Positions 1 to 6,687 of a DNA stretch of 13,900 nucleotides are shown one piece after another. This stretch comes from Desulfovibrio sp. (lineage in GTDB: Bacteria > Desulfobacterota > Desulfovibrionia > Desulfovibrionales > Desulfovibrionaceae): assembly GCA_003525525.1 (NCBI GenBank), contig DQED01000119.1, positions 341 to 14,240 of the forward strand, given 5' to 3'. Under the pieces are notes generated by a model. The model saw only the letters and a program-made list of their open reading frames with translations. It was not told where the DNA came from and ran no database searches. Every line of letters begins with the position of its first letter. Within the stretch, counting starts at the first letter, position 1. The position numbers were made by a program, and so were the translations under genes.

Positions 1-1503
1 CCCTTCGCCCCGGCCGGCGGCCCCGTCATCTGGAACGCTCCGGCCGTGGACGCCGCCACGGGACAGGTCACGCTTACGCTTTCCAAGGCGCTGGCCGGCC
101 CCGGCGGCCGCTTCCTCGGCGTGGCCAGCCTGGACGTGCCCCTGGCCCGGGTGCTCCAGGAGCAGGAGATCGCCTCCCAGTGGTCCGAGGCCATGCGCAC
201 CTTTCTCGTCGCCCCGGCCCTGGACCCGGTCACGGGCCGCGACAGCCTCTACGTCTGGGCCCAGCGCTCCTACGAAAACCACGTGCCGGACTGGAAAAGC
301 GCCATCAACTTCGAGCGCCTTTCCTCGCCGGACACGACCCGCTTCGGCGCGTTGCTGGCCGCCATGAAACGCGGCGGCGCGGGCGCGGCGGAGCTTCCCT
401 ACCACGGCGAGGACGCCTTCTGGGCCTACTCGCGGTTCATGGACGACGCCTATTTCCTCATCATCGTGCCCAAGTCCATGCTCGCGCCCCTGGCCGAACA
501 GGCCACGCAGGAAATCGGCGCGGCCGTGGGCAACCTGCTGCGCCTGTCCGGCGGCGCGATGCTGGCCGTGCTGGCCGCGGCGACGGTCGCCGCGCTGTGG
601 ATCGCCAAGGCCTTCGTGCGGCCGATGATGGCCATGATCGACGCCTGGAAGCGCCTGGGGCGGGGGGATTTCTCCGTGCGCCTGGGATATCGGCTCAAAG
701 ACGAACGGCAGGCCCTCGTGGACGCCTTCAACGAGACCGTGCCGGTGCTGGCCGACCACATGCGGCTGCAACGCTCCCTGGAACTGGCCCAGGAGGTGCA
801 GCGGAACCTGCTGCCTGCCGCGCCGCCCGTCGTGCCCGGGCTCGACATCGCCGGCGCGGCCATCGCCTGCGACGAGACCGGCGGCGACTATCTCGACTAC
901 CGGGCCGTGGATCGCGAGGGCGAGGCCTGTCTGGACACGGCCGTGGGCGACGTGACCGGGCACGGCGTGCCCTCGGCCCTGCTCATGGCCACGGCGCGGG
1001 CGCTGCTGCTGGCCACCGAGGACAGCGAGACCCCCGCCCAGCGCGTGACCCGCGCCAACCGGCTGCTGTGCCGCGACGTGGGCGACTCGGGCCGGTTCAT
1101 GACCCTGCTCGGCATGGAGGTGCGGCCCCGCACGGGCGTGGCGCGCTACGTGCGGGCCGGGCACGACCCGGTCATCCTCTACGACCCCGACGCCGACCGT
1201 TTCGAACAGTGGCCGGGCAAGGGGCTGCCACTCGGCATCGAACCGGAATACCGCTACGCCGAAACCGCCATGCCCTTCGATCGGCCGGGGCTCGTCCTGG
1301 TCATCGGCACGGACGGCATCTGGGAGGCCCGCAACGCCTCGGGCGCGATGTACGGCAAGGACCGGCTCATGGAAACGGTGCGCGGCGCGGCGCGGGGGTC
1401 CGCGGCGGAAATCGTCGCGGCCGTCATCACGGATCTGGCCGCCTACCGCGGCGCGGTCCGCCAGGAGGACGACGTCACCCTGGTGGTGGTCAAGAAGACC
1501 TGA
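1..1503 (+). CDS. Cache-HAMP-PP2C (SpoIIE/RsbU-type) serine phosphatase receptor, 5' truncated
   Basis: The frame is open to the left edge, so the N-terminus is missing; 500 residues are visible. Residues about 1-165 look like the end of an extracytoplasmic Cache sensor domain. A hydrophobic segment at about 180-200 is the second membrane helix and is followed by a HAMP linker to about 250. The rest is a PP2C-like phosphatase domain of the SpoIIE/RsbU class. The metal-binding aspartate motifs are visible: GGDYLD near base 881, GDVTGHG near 950 and GTDGIWE near 1305. Known family members dephosphorylate anti-sigma-factor antagonists or related phosphoproteins in response to an external signal. 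No anti-sigma or antagonist gene lies in the window, so the partner is unknown. The gene ends at a TGA that overlaps the first base of a terminator stem. The general class is secure; the ligand is not. Confidence 0.9.
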   Translation, partial: PFAPAGGPVIWNAPAVDAATGQVTLTLSKALAGPGGRFLGVASLDVPLARVLQEQEIASQWSEAMRTFLVAPALDPVTGRDSLYVWAQRSYENHVPDWKSAINFERLSSPDTTRFGALLAAMKRGGAGAAELPYHGEDAFWAYSRFMDDAYFLIIVPKSMLAPLAEQATQEIGAAVGNLLRLSGGAMLAVLAAATVAALWIAKAFVRPMMAMIDAWKRLGRGDFSVRLGYRLKDERQALVDAFNETVPVLADHMRLQRSLELAQEVQRNLLPAAPPVVPGLDIAGAAIACDETGGDYLDYRAVDREGEACLDTAVGDVTGHGVPSALLMATARALLLATEDSETPAQRVTRANRLLCRDVGDSGRFMTLLGMEVRPRTGVARYVRAGHDPVILYDPDADRFEQWPGKGLPLGIEPEYRYAETAMPFDRPGLVLVIGTDGIWEARNASGAMYGKDRLMETVRGAARGSAAEIVAAVITDLAAYRGAVRQEDDVTLVVVKKT

Positions 1504-1539
1504 AAACGGCCGGGCGCATTCGCATCCCCGGCCGTTTTT
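1503..1539 (+). terminator. Rho-independent terminator, possibly bidirectional
   Basis: A perfect 12-bp stem pairs 1503-1514 with 1527-1538 around a 12-nt loop. It has a G/C core and A4/T4 ends, so a T-tract follows the stem on both strands. It sits directly after the phosphatase stop codon and 22 bp beyond the stop of the convergent 3D-domain gene, so it may serve both transcripts. Confidence 0.85.
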
Positions 1540-1561
1540 CCGGGCGCGGCAGGAGCCGCGC

Positions 1562-1987
1562 TCAGCTCTCCGCTCCCGCTGCCGACTCGAGGAGCGTCAC
1601 TTCGATACCCGTCTTCTTCCCGATCTTGCGGGCTGCGGCCATGTTGGGCACGGCCACGTCGATGGTGCGCCGGAAGCGCTGGTGCATGGTGTCTTCTATG
1701 ATGAACACGCCAAGGCCCTCGATGTGGATCTTGTCGCCGAAGTCCCAGCCCGCGCGCAGCAGGTCCCGGGAGACGGCCACGATGCCGGGCCGGATGGGCG
1801 TACCGAGGGCGGTGCCGGATTTGCTGCCCGGACCGCCGTTTTCCCGGGGGGAAGGGGTGTAGGCGGTGACCGTGGCGGCGATGCGTTTTTTCGGGGAATA
1901 CTTTCCCGTTACAACTTTCTTACCCTGGGAAGCCTCGACAGTAACGGCTAAGGTTAGTGCCATAATAAAGAAAACAAAGACTCTCAT
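1562..1987 (-). CDS. Exported 3D-domain protein
   Basis: A 141-aa protein. Residues 1-19 form a short hydrophobic signal peptide with a plausible cleavage after VEA, followed by a basic stretch. Residues 38-112 match the 3D domain, named for three conserved aspartates, here D75, D99 (IIEDT) and D110 (TIDVAV). The preceding TAYTP and SGTALGTPIRPGIVAV stretches are also typical. This double-psi beta-barrel module is shared with the C-terminus of MltA lytic transglycosylases and with YuiC/YabE-type proteins, so a role on peptidoglycan in the periplasm is likely. The catalytic portion of MltA is absent. The start at 1987 is preceded by GGAGAG with 9 nt spacing. It is transcribed divergently from the VOC gene across about 465 bp and converges on the phosphatase terminator. 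Whether it cleaves or only binds glycan cannot be told from sequence. Confidence 0.8.
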   Translation of the reverse strand: MRVFVFFIMALTLAVTVEASQGKKVVTGKYSPKKRIAATVTAYTPSPRENGGPGSKSGTALGTPIRPGIVAVSRDLLRAGWDFGDKIHIEGLGVFIIEDTMHQRFRRTIDVAVPNMAAARKIGKKTGIEVTLLESAAGAES

Positions 1988-2181
1988 GCTGCACGACTCT
2001 CCACGCAGCGCCGCTGCAATATCCGTCTAGCTGGCGACGGGTTGCCACGGCTGCTGGCAAGACGATCCCGGCTGCGGCGGGCATGGATCGGACGATTTCG
2101 GTGATGCGAGGAATACTCTCGGAGATGAAGCGAGCCGCGAGGATGATACGGAGTGATTCTCGGTCCGTTTTGAAGCGTCGC

Positions 2182-2210
2182 TACCTAGTGGAGGCATAGG
2201 ACCTTGTCAA
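2182..2210 (-). promoter_or_regulatory. Candidate sigma-70 promoter for the 3D-domain gene
   Basis: On the minus strand a perfect -35 box TTGACA (2210-2205) is followed, after a 17-nt spacer, by TAGGTA (2187-2182). The -10 box is poor, so an activator or a different spacing may apply. If correct, transcription starts near 2175 and leaves a 5' leader of about 190 nt. Confidence 0.3.
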
Positions 2211-2240
2211 GCCGAAAAGCCTCTTCCCGGCCCGGAGGGC

Positions 2241-2300
2241 ATAAAATAATTATTCCATAATATCATTGCATTATGGTTTTTAATCGAAAAAAATCCGCCA
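2241..2300. repeat. AT-rich island with inverted repeats
   Basis: The base composition drops to a small minority of G+C in an otherwise GC-rich window. It contains the perfect 10-bp palindrome AATAATTATT (2245-2254) and an inverted repeat CCATAAT (2255-2261) with ATTATGG (2270-2276) over an 8-nt loop, followed directly by TTTTT (2277-2281). It could be an operator, a promoter-associated element or a weak terminator. It faintly resembles a Fur-type operator, but not well enough to name. Confidence 0.4.
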
Positions 2301-2381
2301 TGTCGCAGCGGAAAGGCCCTGCGCCGCAGCCTTGGGAATACCCTAGCTTTCCAGGAGAAAATGACTGAAGCCGCCGCGGGC

Positions 2382-2410
2382 TTGCGCCGTCCGCCCCTCC
2401 CGGCTACGAT
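2382..2410 (+). promoter_or_regulatory. Candidate sigma-70 promoter for the VOC-hemL unit
   Basis: TTGCGC (2382-2387) and TACGAT (2405-2410) are separated by exactly 17 bp. The predicted transcription start near 2417 gives a leader of about 35 nt before the VOC start, which fits a simple housekeeping promoter. Confidence 0.4.
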
Positions 2411-2440
2411 GTTGCCTCGCAAAGGCCGGCCGCCGCCGGA

Positions 2441-2445
2441 AGGAG
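2441..2445 (+). promoter_or_regulatory. Ribosome binding site that decides the VOC start
   Basis: AGGAG lies 1 nt before an ATG at 2447 but 7 nt before a second in-frame ATG at 2453. The second spacing is normal, so the start at 2453 is preferred. Confidence 0.6.
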
Positions 2446-2452
2446 CATGCGC

Positions 2453-2872
2453 ATGTCCGTCATCCAGGTCGCGCCCAGGCTCATGGTCGAAGACGTCAAC
2501 CGGACCGTGGCCTTTTACAATGAAATCCTCGGGTTCGCCTTCACCAAAGGCGTGGATGAAGCCACGGGCCGGCCCGTGGCCGGCTGGCCCGCTCCCGTCC
2601 GGCTGGCTTATGCCGAAGTGGCGAGCGGCGACGCCGTCCTCGCGTTCCAGTCCCGTTCCTCCCTGGCCGCCGTGCTGCCGCGCCTGTCCGAAGCCCGCAT
2701 CGGCGGCTCGGCCGTCATCGGCCTGCGTTGCGACGACTTCGACGCCGTGGCCGCGCGCCTCGCCGACGCCGTGCCGTTCATCAAGGCCCCGCACCAGGCC
2801 CTGCGCGGCGGGCGGGAACTCAGCATCGAGGACATCAACGGCTACGTCCTGACCCTTTTCGACACCCCATAA
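2453..2872 (+). CDS. VOC/glyoxalase-fold protein
   Basis: A 139-aa protein from the preferred ATG (2453); an upstream ATG would add two residues. It has one vicinal-oxygen-chelate domain with the expected pattern. A first strand leads into a helix bearing the hallmark [13 protein letters not shown], central strands hold the RLAYAEV and DAVLAFQ segments, and a last strand reads [14 protein letters not shown], the usual position of a metal-ligand glutamate or catalytic residue. Such proteins include glyoxalase I, dioxygenases and fosfomycin- or bleomycin-resistance proteins, and many of unknown substrate. Nothing visible selects among these. It precedes hemL by 26 bp with no terminator between and probably shares its promoter, but a functional link to haem synthesis is only suggested by this spacing. 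Confidence 0.8.
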   Translation: MSVIQVAPRLMVEDVNRTVAFYNEILGFAFTKGVDEATGRPVAGWPAPVRLAYAEVASGDAVLAFQSRSSLAAVLPRLSEARIGGSAVIGLRCDDFDAVAARLADAVPFIKAPHQALRGGRELSIEDINGYVLTLFDTP

Positions 2873-2898
2873 CCGCCAACCTCTTCGGAGCCCGACGC

Positions 2899-4164
2899 AT
2901 GACCGATTCCGCAACGCTTTTCGCCAAGGCCCAGCAACTCATCCCCGGCGGCGTCAACAGCCCCGTGCGGGCCTGCCGCAGCGTGGGCTGCGACCCCCTG
3001 TTCATCGCCTCGGCCAACGGCTCGAAAATGACCACCGTCGAAGGCCGGGAGATGATCGACTACGTCATGTCCTGGGGCCCCATGCTGCTCGGGCACAACC
3101 ATCCCGAGGTCAACGCCGCCATCCACGCCGCCGCGGACAAGGGCGCGAGCTTCGGCGCGCCCTGCCCCGACGAGGTCGCCCTGGCCCAGGCCGTCGTGGA
3201 CGCCGTGCCCGGCATCGACATGGTGCGCATGGTCAACTCCGGCACCGAGGCCACCATGAGCGCCGTGCGCCTGGCCCGGGGATTCACCGGCAAGTCCATG
3301 GTCGTCAAATGCATCGGCGGCTACCACGGCCACGCCGACGCCTTCCTCGCCGCCGCCGGCTCGGGGCTCGCCACCTTCTGCATCCCCGGCACCCCGGGCG
3401 TGCCCGAAGACACCGTGCGCCACACCCTGCTCGCCCCCTACAACGACCTCGCTGCGTTCAAGGAACTCTTCCGCACGCGCCCGGACATCGCCTGCGTCAT
3501 CGTCGAGCCCGTGGCCGGCAACATGGGCCTCGTGCCCCCTGCCCCAGGCTTCCTGGAAGGCCTGCGCGAGCTGACGGCGAAACACGACGCCCTGCTCATC
3601 TTCGACGAGGTCATCACCGGCTTCCGCCTGGCCTACGGCGGCGCGCAATCGGTGTTCGGCATCGACCCGGACCTGACGTGCCTGGGCAAGATCATCGGCG
3701 GCGGCCTGCCTGTCGGGGCCTACGGCGGCAAGCGCCGCATCATGGAACGCATCGCGCCCTGCGGCGACGTCTACCAGGCCGGCACGCTTTCCGGGAATCC
3801 GTTGGCCATGGCCGCGGGCCTGGCGACCCTTCGCGCGCTCGAAAAGGCCGACTACGACGGCCTGGCCGCGCGCACCAAGGCCCTGGCCGAGGAAATGGCC
3901 GCCATCCTGCGCGAAAAGGGCGCGCCCGTGTACCTCACGCACATCGCCTCGCTCTTCACCCTTTTCTTCTGCCAAGGCCCGGTCACGGACTTCGAATCGG
4001 CCAAAGCCGGCGACGCCGCACTCTACGCCAGCTTCTACAACCAGATGCGCGAGGCCGGCATCATCCTCGCCCCCTCGGCCTACGAATGCGCCTTCACGTC
4101 CTTCGCCCACAGCGAGGACGACTACGCCCGCACCCTCGACGCCGTGCGCGCCGTGAAATTCTAG
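2899..4164 (+). CDS. hemL: Glutamate-1-semialdehyde 2,1-aminomutase
   Basis: A 421-aa protein of the usual family length. It converts glutamate-1-semialdehyde into 5-aminolevulinate, the last step of the C5 route to haem, sirohaem and corrinoids, in the cytoplasm with pyridoxal phosphate. The N-terminal block [12 protein letters not shown] is diagnostic. [16 protein letters not shown] (113-128) is the phosphate-binding region, FDEVITGFR (235-243) includes the cofactor-contacting D236, and [14 protein letters not shown] carries the Schiff-base lysine K264. The start at 2899 has CGGAG 8 nt upstream and gives the standard N-terminus; longer in-frame extensions read into VOC coding sequence and are not expected. 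It is probably cotranscribed with the VOC gene. Nothing appears odd or damaged. Confidence 0.97.
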   Translation: MTDSATLFAKAQQLIPGGVNSPVRACRSVGCDPLFIASANGSKMTTVEGREMIDYVMSWGPMLLGHNHPEVNAAIHAAADKGASFGAPCPDEVALAQAVVDAVPGIDMVRMVNSGTEATMSAVRLARGFTGKSMVVKCIGGYHGHADAFLAAAGSGLATFCIPGTPGVPEDTVRHTLLAPYNDLAAFKELFRTRPDIACVIVEPVAGNMGLVPPAPGFLEGLRELTAKHDALLIFDEVITGFRLAYGGAQSVFGIDPDLTCLGKIIGGGLPVGAYGGKRRIMERIAPCGDVYQAGTLSGNPLAMAAGLATLRALEKADYDGLAARTKALAEEMAAILREKGAPVYLTHIASLFTLFFCQGPVTDFESAKAGDAALYASFYNQMREAGIILAPSAYECAFTSFAHSEDDYARTLDAVRAVKF

Positions 4165-4177
4165 AATAGATGCCTCC

Positions 4178-4212
4178 GGCGGCCGGGGTGGGGATTCCCC
4201 CTCCCGGCCGCC
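4178..4212. repeat. Very stable intergenic hairpin, REP-like candidate
   Basis: A 10-bp perfect stem (4178-4187 with 4203-4212) continues, after a G-T pair and one mismatch, into four further G-C pairs (4190-4193 with 4197-4200) around a 3-nt loop. No T-tract follows, so it is not a classic intrinsic terminator. It lies in the 78 bp between hemL and the HlyD-type gene. The lead-in GCCTCCGGCGGCC resembles a motif I recall as frequent after genes in Desulfovibrionaceae, hence the REP-like label, which is an inference. Confidence 0.55.
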
Positions 4213-4242
4213 CGAAGGGGGAGACATGGCAGGGAGGCGCTT

Positions 4243-5616
4243 GTGATCGCGCCGTGGAAGCGGAAGCGGCTGCCGGCCGTTGCGGCGCCGCCCGGCGCGG
4301 CAATGCCCGCGCCGCGATTCGCCGCGTTCCAGCCGCCGGCCCTGGAAATCCTGGCCGCGCCCATGCCCGTACGCTATCGCGCAACCCTCTATCTTTTATT
4401 GGCTTTTTTCCTGTGCGCCCTGCTGTTCGCCTGCCTGGCCAAGGTGGACCGCATCGTGGCCGCGCCGGGAAAGCTCGTCTCCGCAAGGCGCAACGTGGCC
4501 GTGGCCTCGCCCGACGGCGGCGTCATCCGCGACATCCGCGTCACCGCCGGCCAGGGCGTGGCCAAAGGCGACCCCCTCGTCGTCCTGGACCCGACCCTGG
4601 CCGAGGCGGGACTGGCCGAACGCGACAAGGAAGAACGCGTGCTCGCGGCCAAGGTCTGGCGGCTCACCTGCGAAACCGGTGGTTCCTGCGCCGCGCCCCA
4701 AAGCCTGTCCGCCGACGACCTGCGCCTGGAACGCGAACTGCTCGCCGCGCGGCGCAAGGAATACGACGCCAAGATCGAGGCGCTCTCCCGGCGCGCGGGC
4801 GAACTTTCCGCCAAGCTCGCCACCAACGCCGCGGAAGCGGCCAAGAACAAGAAGCAGATCGCCCTGGCCCGCGACCTGGAGCGTATGTACGGCGACATCT
4901 ACAAGCAGGGAGCCAGCTCCAAGGTCGAATACATGAAGGCCCAAAGCCAGCGCATCGAAGCCGAGGGCCAGTTGACCAGGCTCGGCAACGAAGCCGGCGA
5001 ACTCCACCAGTCCCTGGCGCGCGCCGAAGCCGAAAAACGCGATTTCCAGACCAACCGCGCCGCCGAGGACGCAGGCGACCTGGCCCAGGCCAGCCGCGAC
5101 CTCGCCGCCGCCGAGGAACAGCGCCGCAAGGCCGCCCACCTGCGCGAGCAGGTGGTGCTGCGCGCCCCCGAAGCCGGCACGGTCCTGGACGTCGCGGCCA
5201 AGGCCGCCGGAGCCGTGGCAGGGGCCGGGGAAACGCTGCTCACCCTCGTGCCCCAGGGCGACAGCCTCGTGCTCGAAGCCGAAGTCGCCGCCCAGGACAT
5301 CGGCCGCGTGCGCCCGGGCGACGCCGTGCGCATCAAATTCGACGCCTTCCCCTTCCAGCGCCACGGCACGGCCTCGGGCACGGTCGCGACCCTCAGCCCC
5401 GACGCCCTGGAAAAACAGACCCCCGAAGGCCAGCGCCTCTTCTACCGCGTGCGCGCGGCCGTAACCGACGCGCACCTCAGCGACGTGCCGCCGGATTTCC
5501 ACCTGTTCCCCGGACTTTCCGCCACGGCCGAAATCAAAGTCGGCACGCGCCGCGTCATCACCTACCTCGCCTACCCCCTGGTGCGCGCTTTCGATGAAAG
5601 CCTTCGCGAACCTTGA
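4243..5616 (+). CDS. HlyD/EmrA-type membrane fusion (periplasmic adaptor) protein
   Basis: A 457-aa protein starting at GTG 4243, with AGGGAGG 5 nt upstream. The layout is typical of type I secretion adaptors: a cytoplasmic tail (1-45), one membrane helix (46-67), a first lipoyl-like half motif around residues 92-118 (GVIRDIRVTAGQGVAKGD), a long charged coiled-coil region (about 119-295) and the second lipoyl half (VVLRAPEAGTVLDVA). A C-terminal beta-rich barrel region with GDAVRIKFDAFPFQRHG closes it. Known members bridge an inner-membrane ABC or MFS transporter to a TolC-like outer-membrane channel. No ABC transporter, TolC or obvious substrate lies next to it here. It is followed 20 bp later by a small unknown gene, so the three genes to 6586 are probably one unit. 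The fold is confident; the partner and cargo are unknown. Confidence 0.9.
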   Translation: MIAPWKRKRLPAVAAPPGAAMPAPRFAAFQPPALEILAAPMPVRYRATLYLLLAFFLCALLFACLAKVDRIVAAPGKLVSARRNVAVASPDGGVIRDIRVTAGQGVAKGDPLVVLDPTLAEAGLAERDKEERVLAAKVWRLTCETGGSCAAPQSLSADDLRLERELLAARRKEYDAKIEALSRRAGELSAKLATNAAEAAKNKKQIALARDLERMYGDIYKQGASSKVEYMKAQSQRIEAEGQLTRLGNEAGELHQSLARAEAEKRDFQTNRAAEDAGDLAQASRDLAAAEEQRRKAAHLREQVVLRAPEAGTVLDVAAKAAGAVAGAGETLLTLVPQGDSLVLEAEVAAQDIGRVRPGDAVRIKFDAFPFQRHGTASGTVATLSPDALEKQTPEGQRLFYRVRAAVTDAHLSDVPPDFHLFPGLSATAEIKVGTRRVITYLAYPLVRAFDESLREP

Positions 5617-5636
5617 ACTTCCCAGGAGCTTCCGAT

Positions 5637-5936
5637 ATGAGCGACGAACTTTTCGTGGACGGCATCCTCGGCATCGGCTTCGGCAAGGGAGCCGTGCGCA
5701 TCGATTTCTTCGCCATGGGCGAGGGCCTCGACGCCAAGGGCCAGCCGACCAAGGAACGCAGGCAGCGCCTCGTCATGACCACCGAAGGCTTTGTCGAATC
5801 CTTCGCCCTGCTCGCCGGGGTCATGGAAAAGCTCAAGGCCGCGGGCCTCGTCGCCCCCCGCCCGGCTCCAGGCGCAACCGGGACCGGGACCCCGCCCGCA
5901 GGAAGCGGCGCGGCAAGCCCCAGCCCCAACTTCTGA
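5637..5936 (+). CDS. Small hypothetical protein of the HlyD unit
   Basis: A 99-aa protein that I do not recognise. The ATG at 5637 has AGGAG 8 nt upstream; an upstream TTG at 5613 overlaps the HlyD stop and lacks its own binding site. Residues 1-50 look beta-rich (FVDGILGIGFGKGAVRIDFF), residues 48-72 form a helical segment (LVMTTEGFVESFALLAGVME) and the last 25 or so residues are a disordered Pro/Gly/Ala tail. There is no signal peptide or membrane helix, so it is likely cytoplasmic. GC-biased third positions and good spacing (20 bp after the adaptor gene) support a real gene. It may be an accessory or regulatory factor of the export unit, which is inference from position only. Confidence 0.75.
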   Translation: MSDELFVDGILGIGFGKGAVRIDFFAMGEGLDAKGQPTKERRQRLVMTTEGFVESFALLAGVMEKLKAAGLVAPRPAPGATGTGTPPAGSGAASPSPNF

Positions 5937-5989
5937 CCGCCCGCCCCCTCGGGCGTCCCAACCTCTGACCAGTCTTACGGAGGTGCCCC

Positions 5990-6586
5990 ATGGGTGAGAC
6001 GCCCGACGTCATGGAAAAAAGCCGCACGATGGGCCTGCGCGCCGGACAGATCCTGGACGCGCTGGGACTCGTGCGCGCCTGGAGCCGCTTCGGCCGGCCG
6101 GTCTTGGTCGGGGCCGTGGCCCACGACCTGGCCCTCGACCCGGATATCGACATGGAAATCTACTGCCCGGTGCTGCGCCCCGAGGACGGCTTCGCCGTGC
6201 TCGCCCAGGCCTCCCGCCATCCCGGCGTGGGCGAGGCGCTCTTCCAAAACCACATGCACGGTCCGGACAAGGCGCTCTACTGGATGCTGCGCTTCACGGA
6301 CGACGACGGCGTCGTCTGGAAGATCGACATGTGGAGCGCGCCCGACGACTACGCCCTGCCCCGCGGCGAAGACCTCGTCGCCCCCCTGGCCAGGGCGCTC
6401 ACGCCCGAAATGCGCCGCGCCATCCTCGAACTCAAAGCCTGGCGCACCCGCACGCCGGACGCGTTCTTCCTGTCCGTGGACCTCTACCGGGCCGTCGTCT
6501 CCGGCGGCGTGCGCGATGTGGACGGCCTGCGCGACTGGCTGGAGCGCAACGAGACGGGCGTGCTGACCGACTGGAAGCCGGAATGA
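5990..6586 (+). CDS. Putative nucleotidyltransferase-fold protein
   Basis: A 198-aa protein, start at 5990 with GGAGGT 5 nt upstream, 53 bp after the small gene. The segment at residues 39-57 (LVGAVAHDLALDPDIDMEI) resembles the Gly-rich turn and DxD motif of minimal nucleotidyltransferases, with D52 and D54 as candidate metal ligands. WKIDMW (110-115) places D113 where the third carboxylate is expected on a later strand. The C-terminal part is helical (130-187). Such folds are found in aminoglycoside nucleotidyltransferases, MNT-type antitoxins and proteins of unknown role. The usual GS dipeptide is replaced by GA, so activity is uncertain. No HEPN partner is adjacent, which argues against an MNT-HEPN toxin pair. 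The assignment is by motif resemblance only. Confidence 0.55.
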   Translation: MGETPDVMEKSRTMGLRAGQILDALGLVRAWSRFGRPVLVGAVAHDLALDPDIDMEIYCPVLRPEDGFAVLAQASRHPGVGEALFQNHMHGPDKALYWMLRFTDDDGVVWKIDMWSAPDDYALPRGEDLVAPLARALTPEMRRAILELKAWRTRTPDAFFLSVDLYRAVVSGGVRDVDGLRDWLERNETGVLTDWKPE

Positions 6587-6641
6587 AGGGAGGGGAGGAG
6601 AAGGAAAAGTGAAGAGGGAGAGGCATCTTCCCCTCTTCCCC
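6585..6641. repeat. Purine tract followed by pyrimidine tract at a convergent junction
   Basis: The plus strand is almost pure purine from 6585 to 6623 (single T at 6610) and then almost pure pyrimidine from 6626 to 6641. GAAGAGGG (6611-6618) pairs with CCCTCTTC (6631-6638) as an 8-bp stem with a 12-nt loop. It sits between the ends of two converging genes and may assist termination, mostly for the leftward transcript, which then meets a pyrimidine-rich strand. Confidence 0.5.
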
Positions 6642-6677
6642 GTCTCCCGTCTCACATCTCACGTTTCACGTTTTCCG
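6636..6677. repeat. Six degenerate heptad repeats
   Basis: Reading the plus strand in steps of seven gives TTCCCCG, TCTCCCG, TCTCACA, TCTCACG, TTTCACG and TTTTCCG without gaps. They fill most of the rest of the convergent intergenic gap up to the stop of the leftward gene at 6688. No function is assigned. Confidence 0.5.
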
Positions 6678-6687
6678 TCCCCCACAA

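Larger units (their letters stand above)
1988..2452. other. Divergent intergenic region, no convincing gene
   Basis: This 465-bp gap separates the 3D-domain gene (leftward) from the VOC gene (rightward). Reading frames across it have no plausible start, motif or codon bias. It contains a 6-bp inverted repeat, TTGCCA (2042-2047) with TGGCAA (2055-2060), which would form a hairpin in the leader of the 3D-domain transcript. At 2110-2122 and 2150-2163 are two similar GGA...CTCGG blocks. It also holds a candidate leftward promoter (2182-2210), an AT-rich island (2241-2300) and a candidate rightward promoter (2382-2410). Confidence 0.7.

Noticed and set aside
2241..2276. Fur-box-like sequence
   Set aside because: ATAAT elements are present, but the order and spacing do not match the standard hexamer array and neither flanking gene suggests iron control.
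2207..2914. Leftward 235-codon open frame opposite the VOC gene
   Set aside because: It lies antisense to a well-supported VOC gene, has Gly/Arg/Ala-rich composition typical of GC-rich shadow frames and covers the AT-rich non-coding island.
2842..4227. Leftward 461-codon open frame opposite hemL
   Set aside because: It is the antisense shadow of hemL, rich in Gly, Ala, Val, His and Asp with no domain; hemL is certain.
5990..6586. MNT-type antitoxin of an MNT-HEPN toxin pair
   Set aside because: No HEPN-like gene is adjacent on either side; the neighbours are the small unknown gene and a convergent deacetylase.
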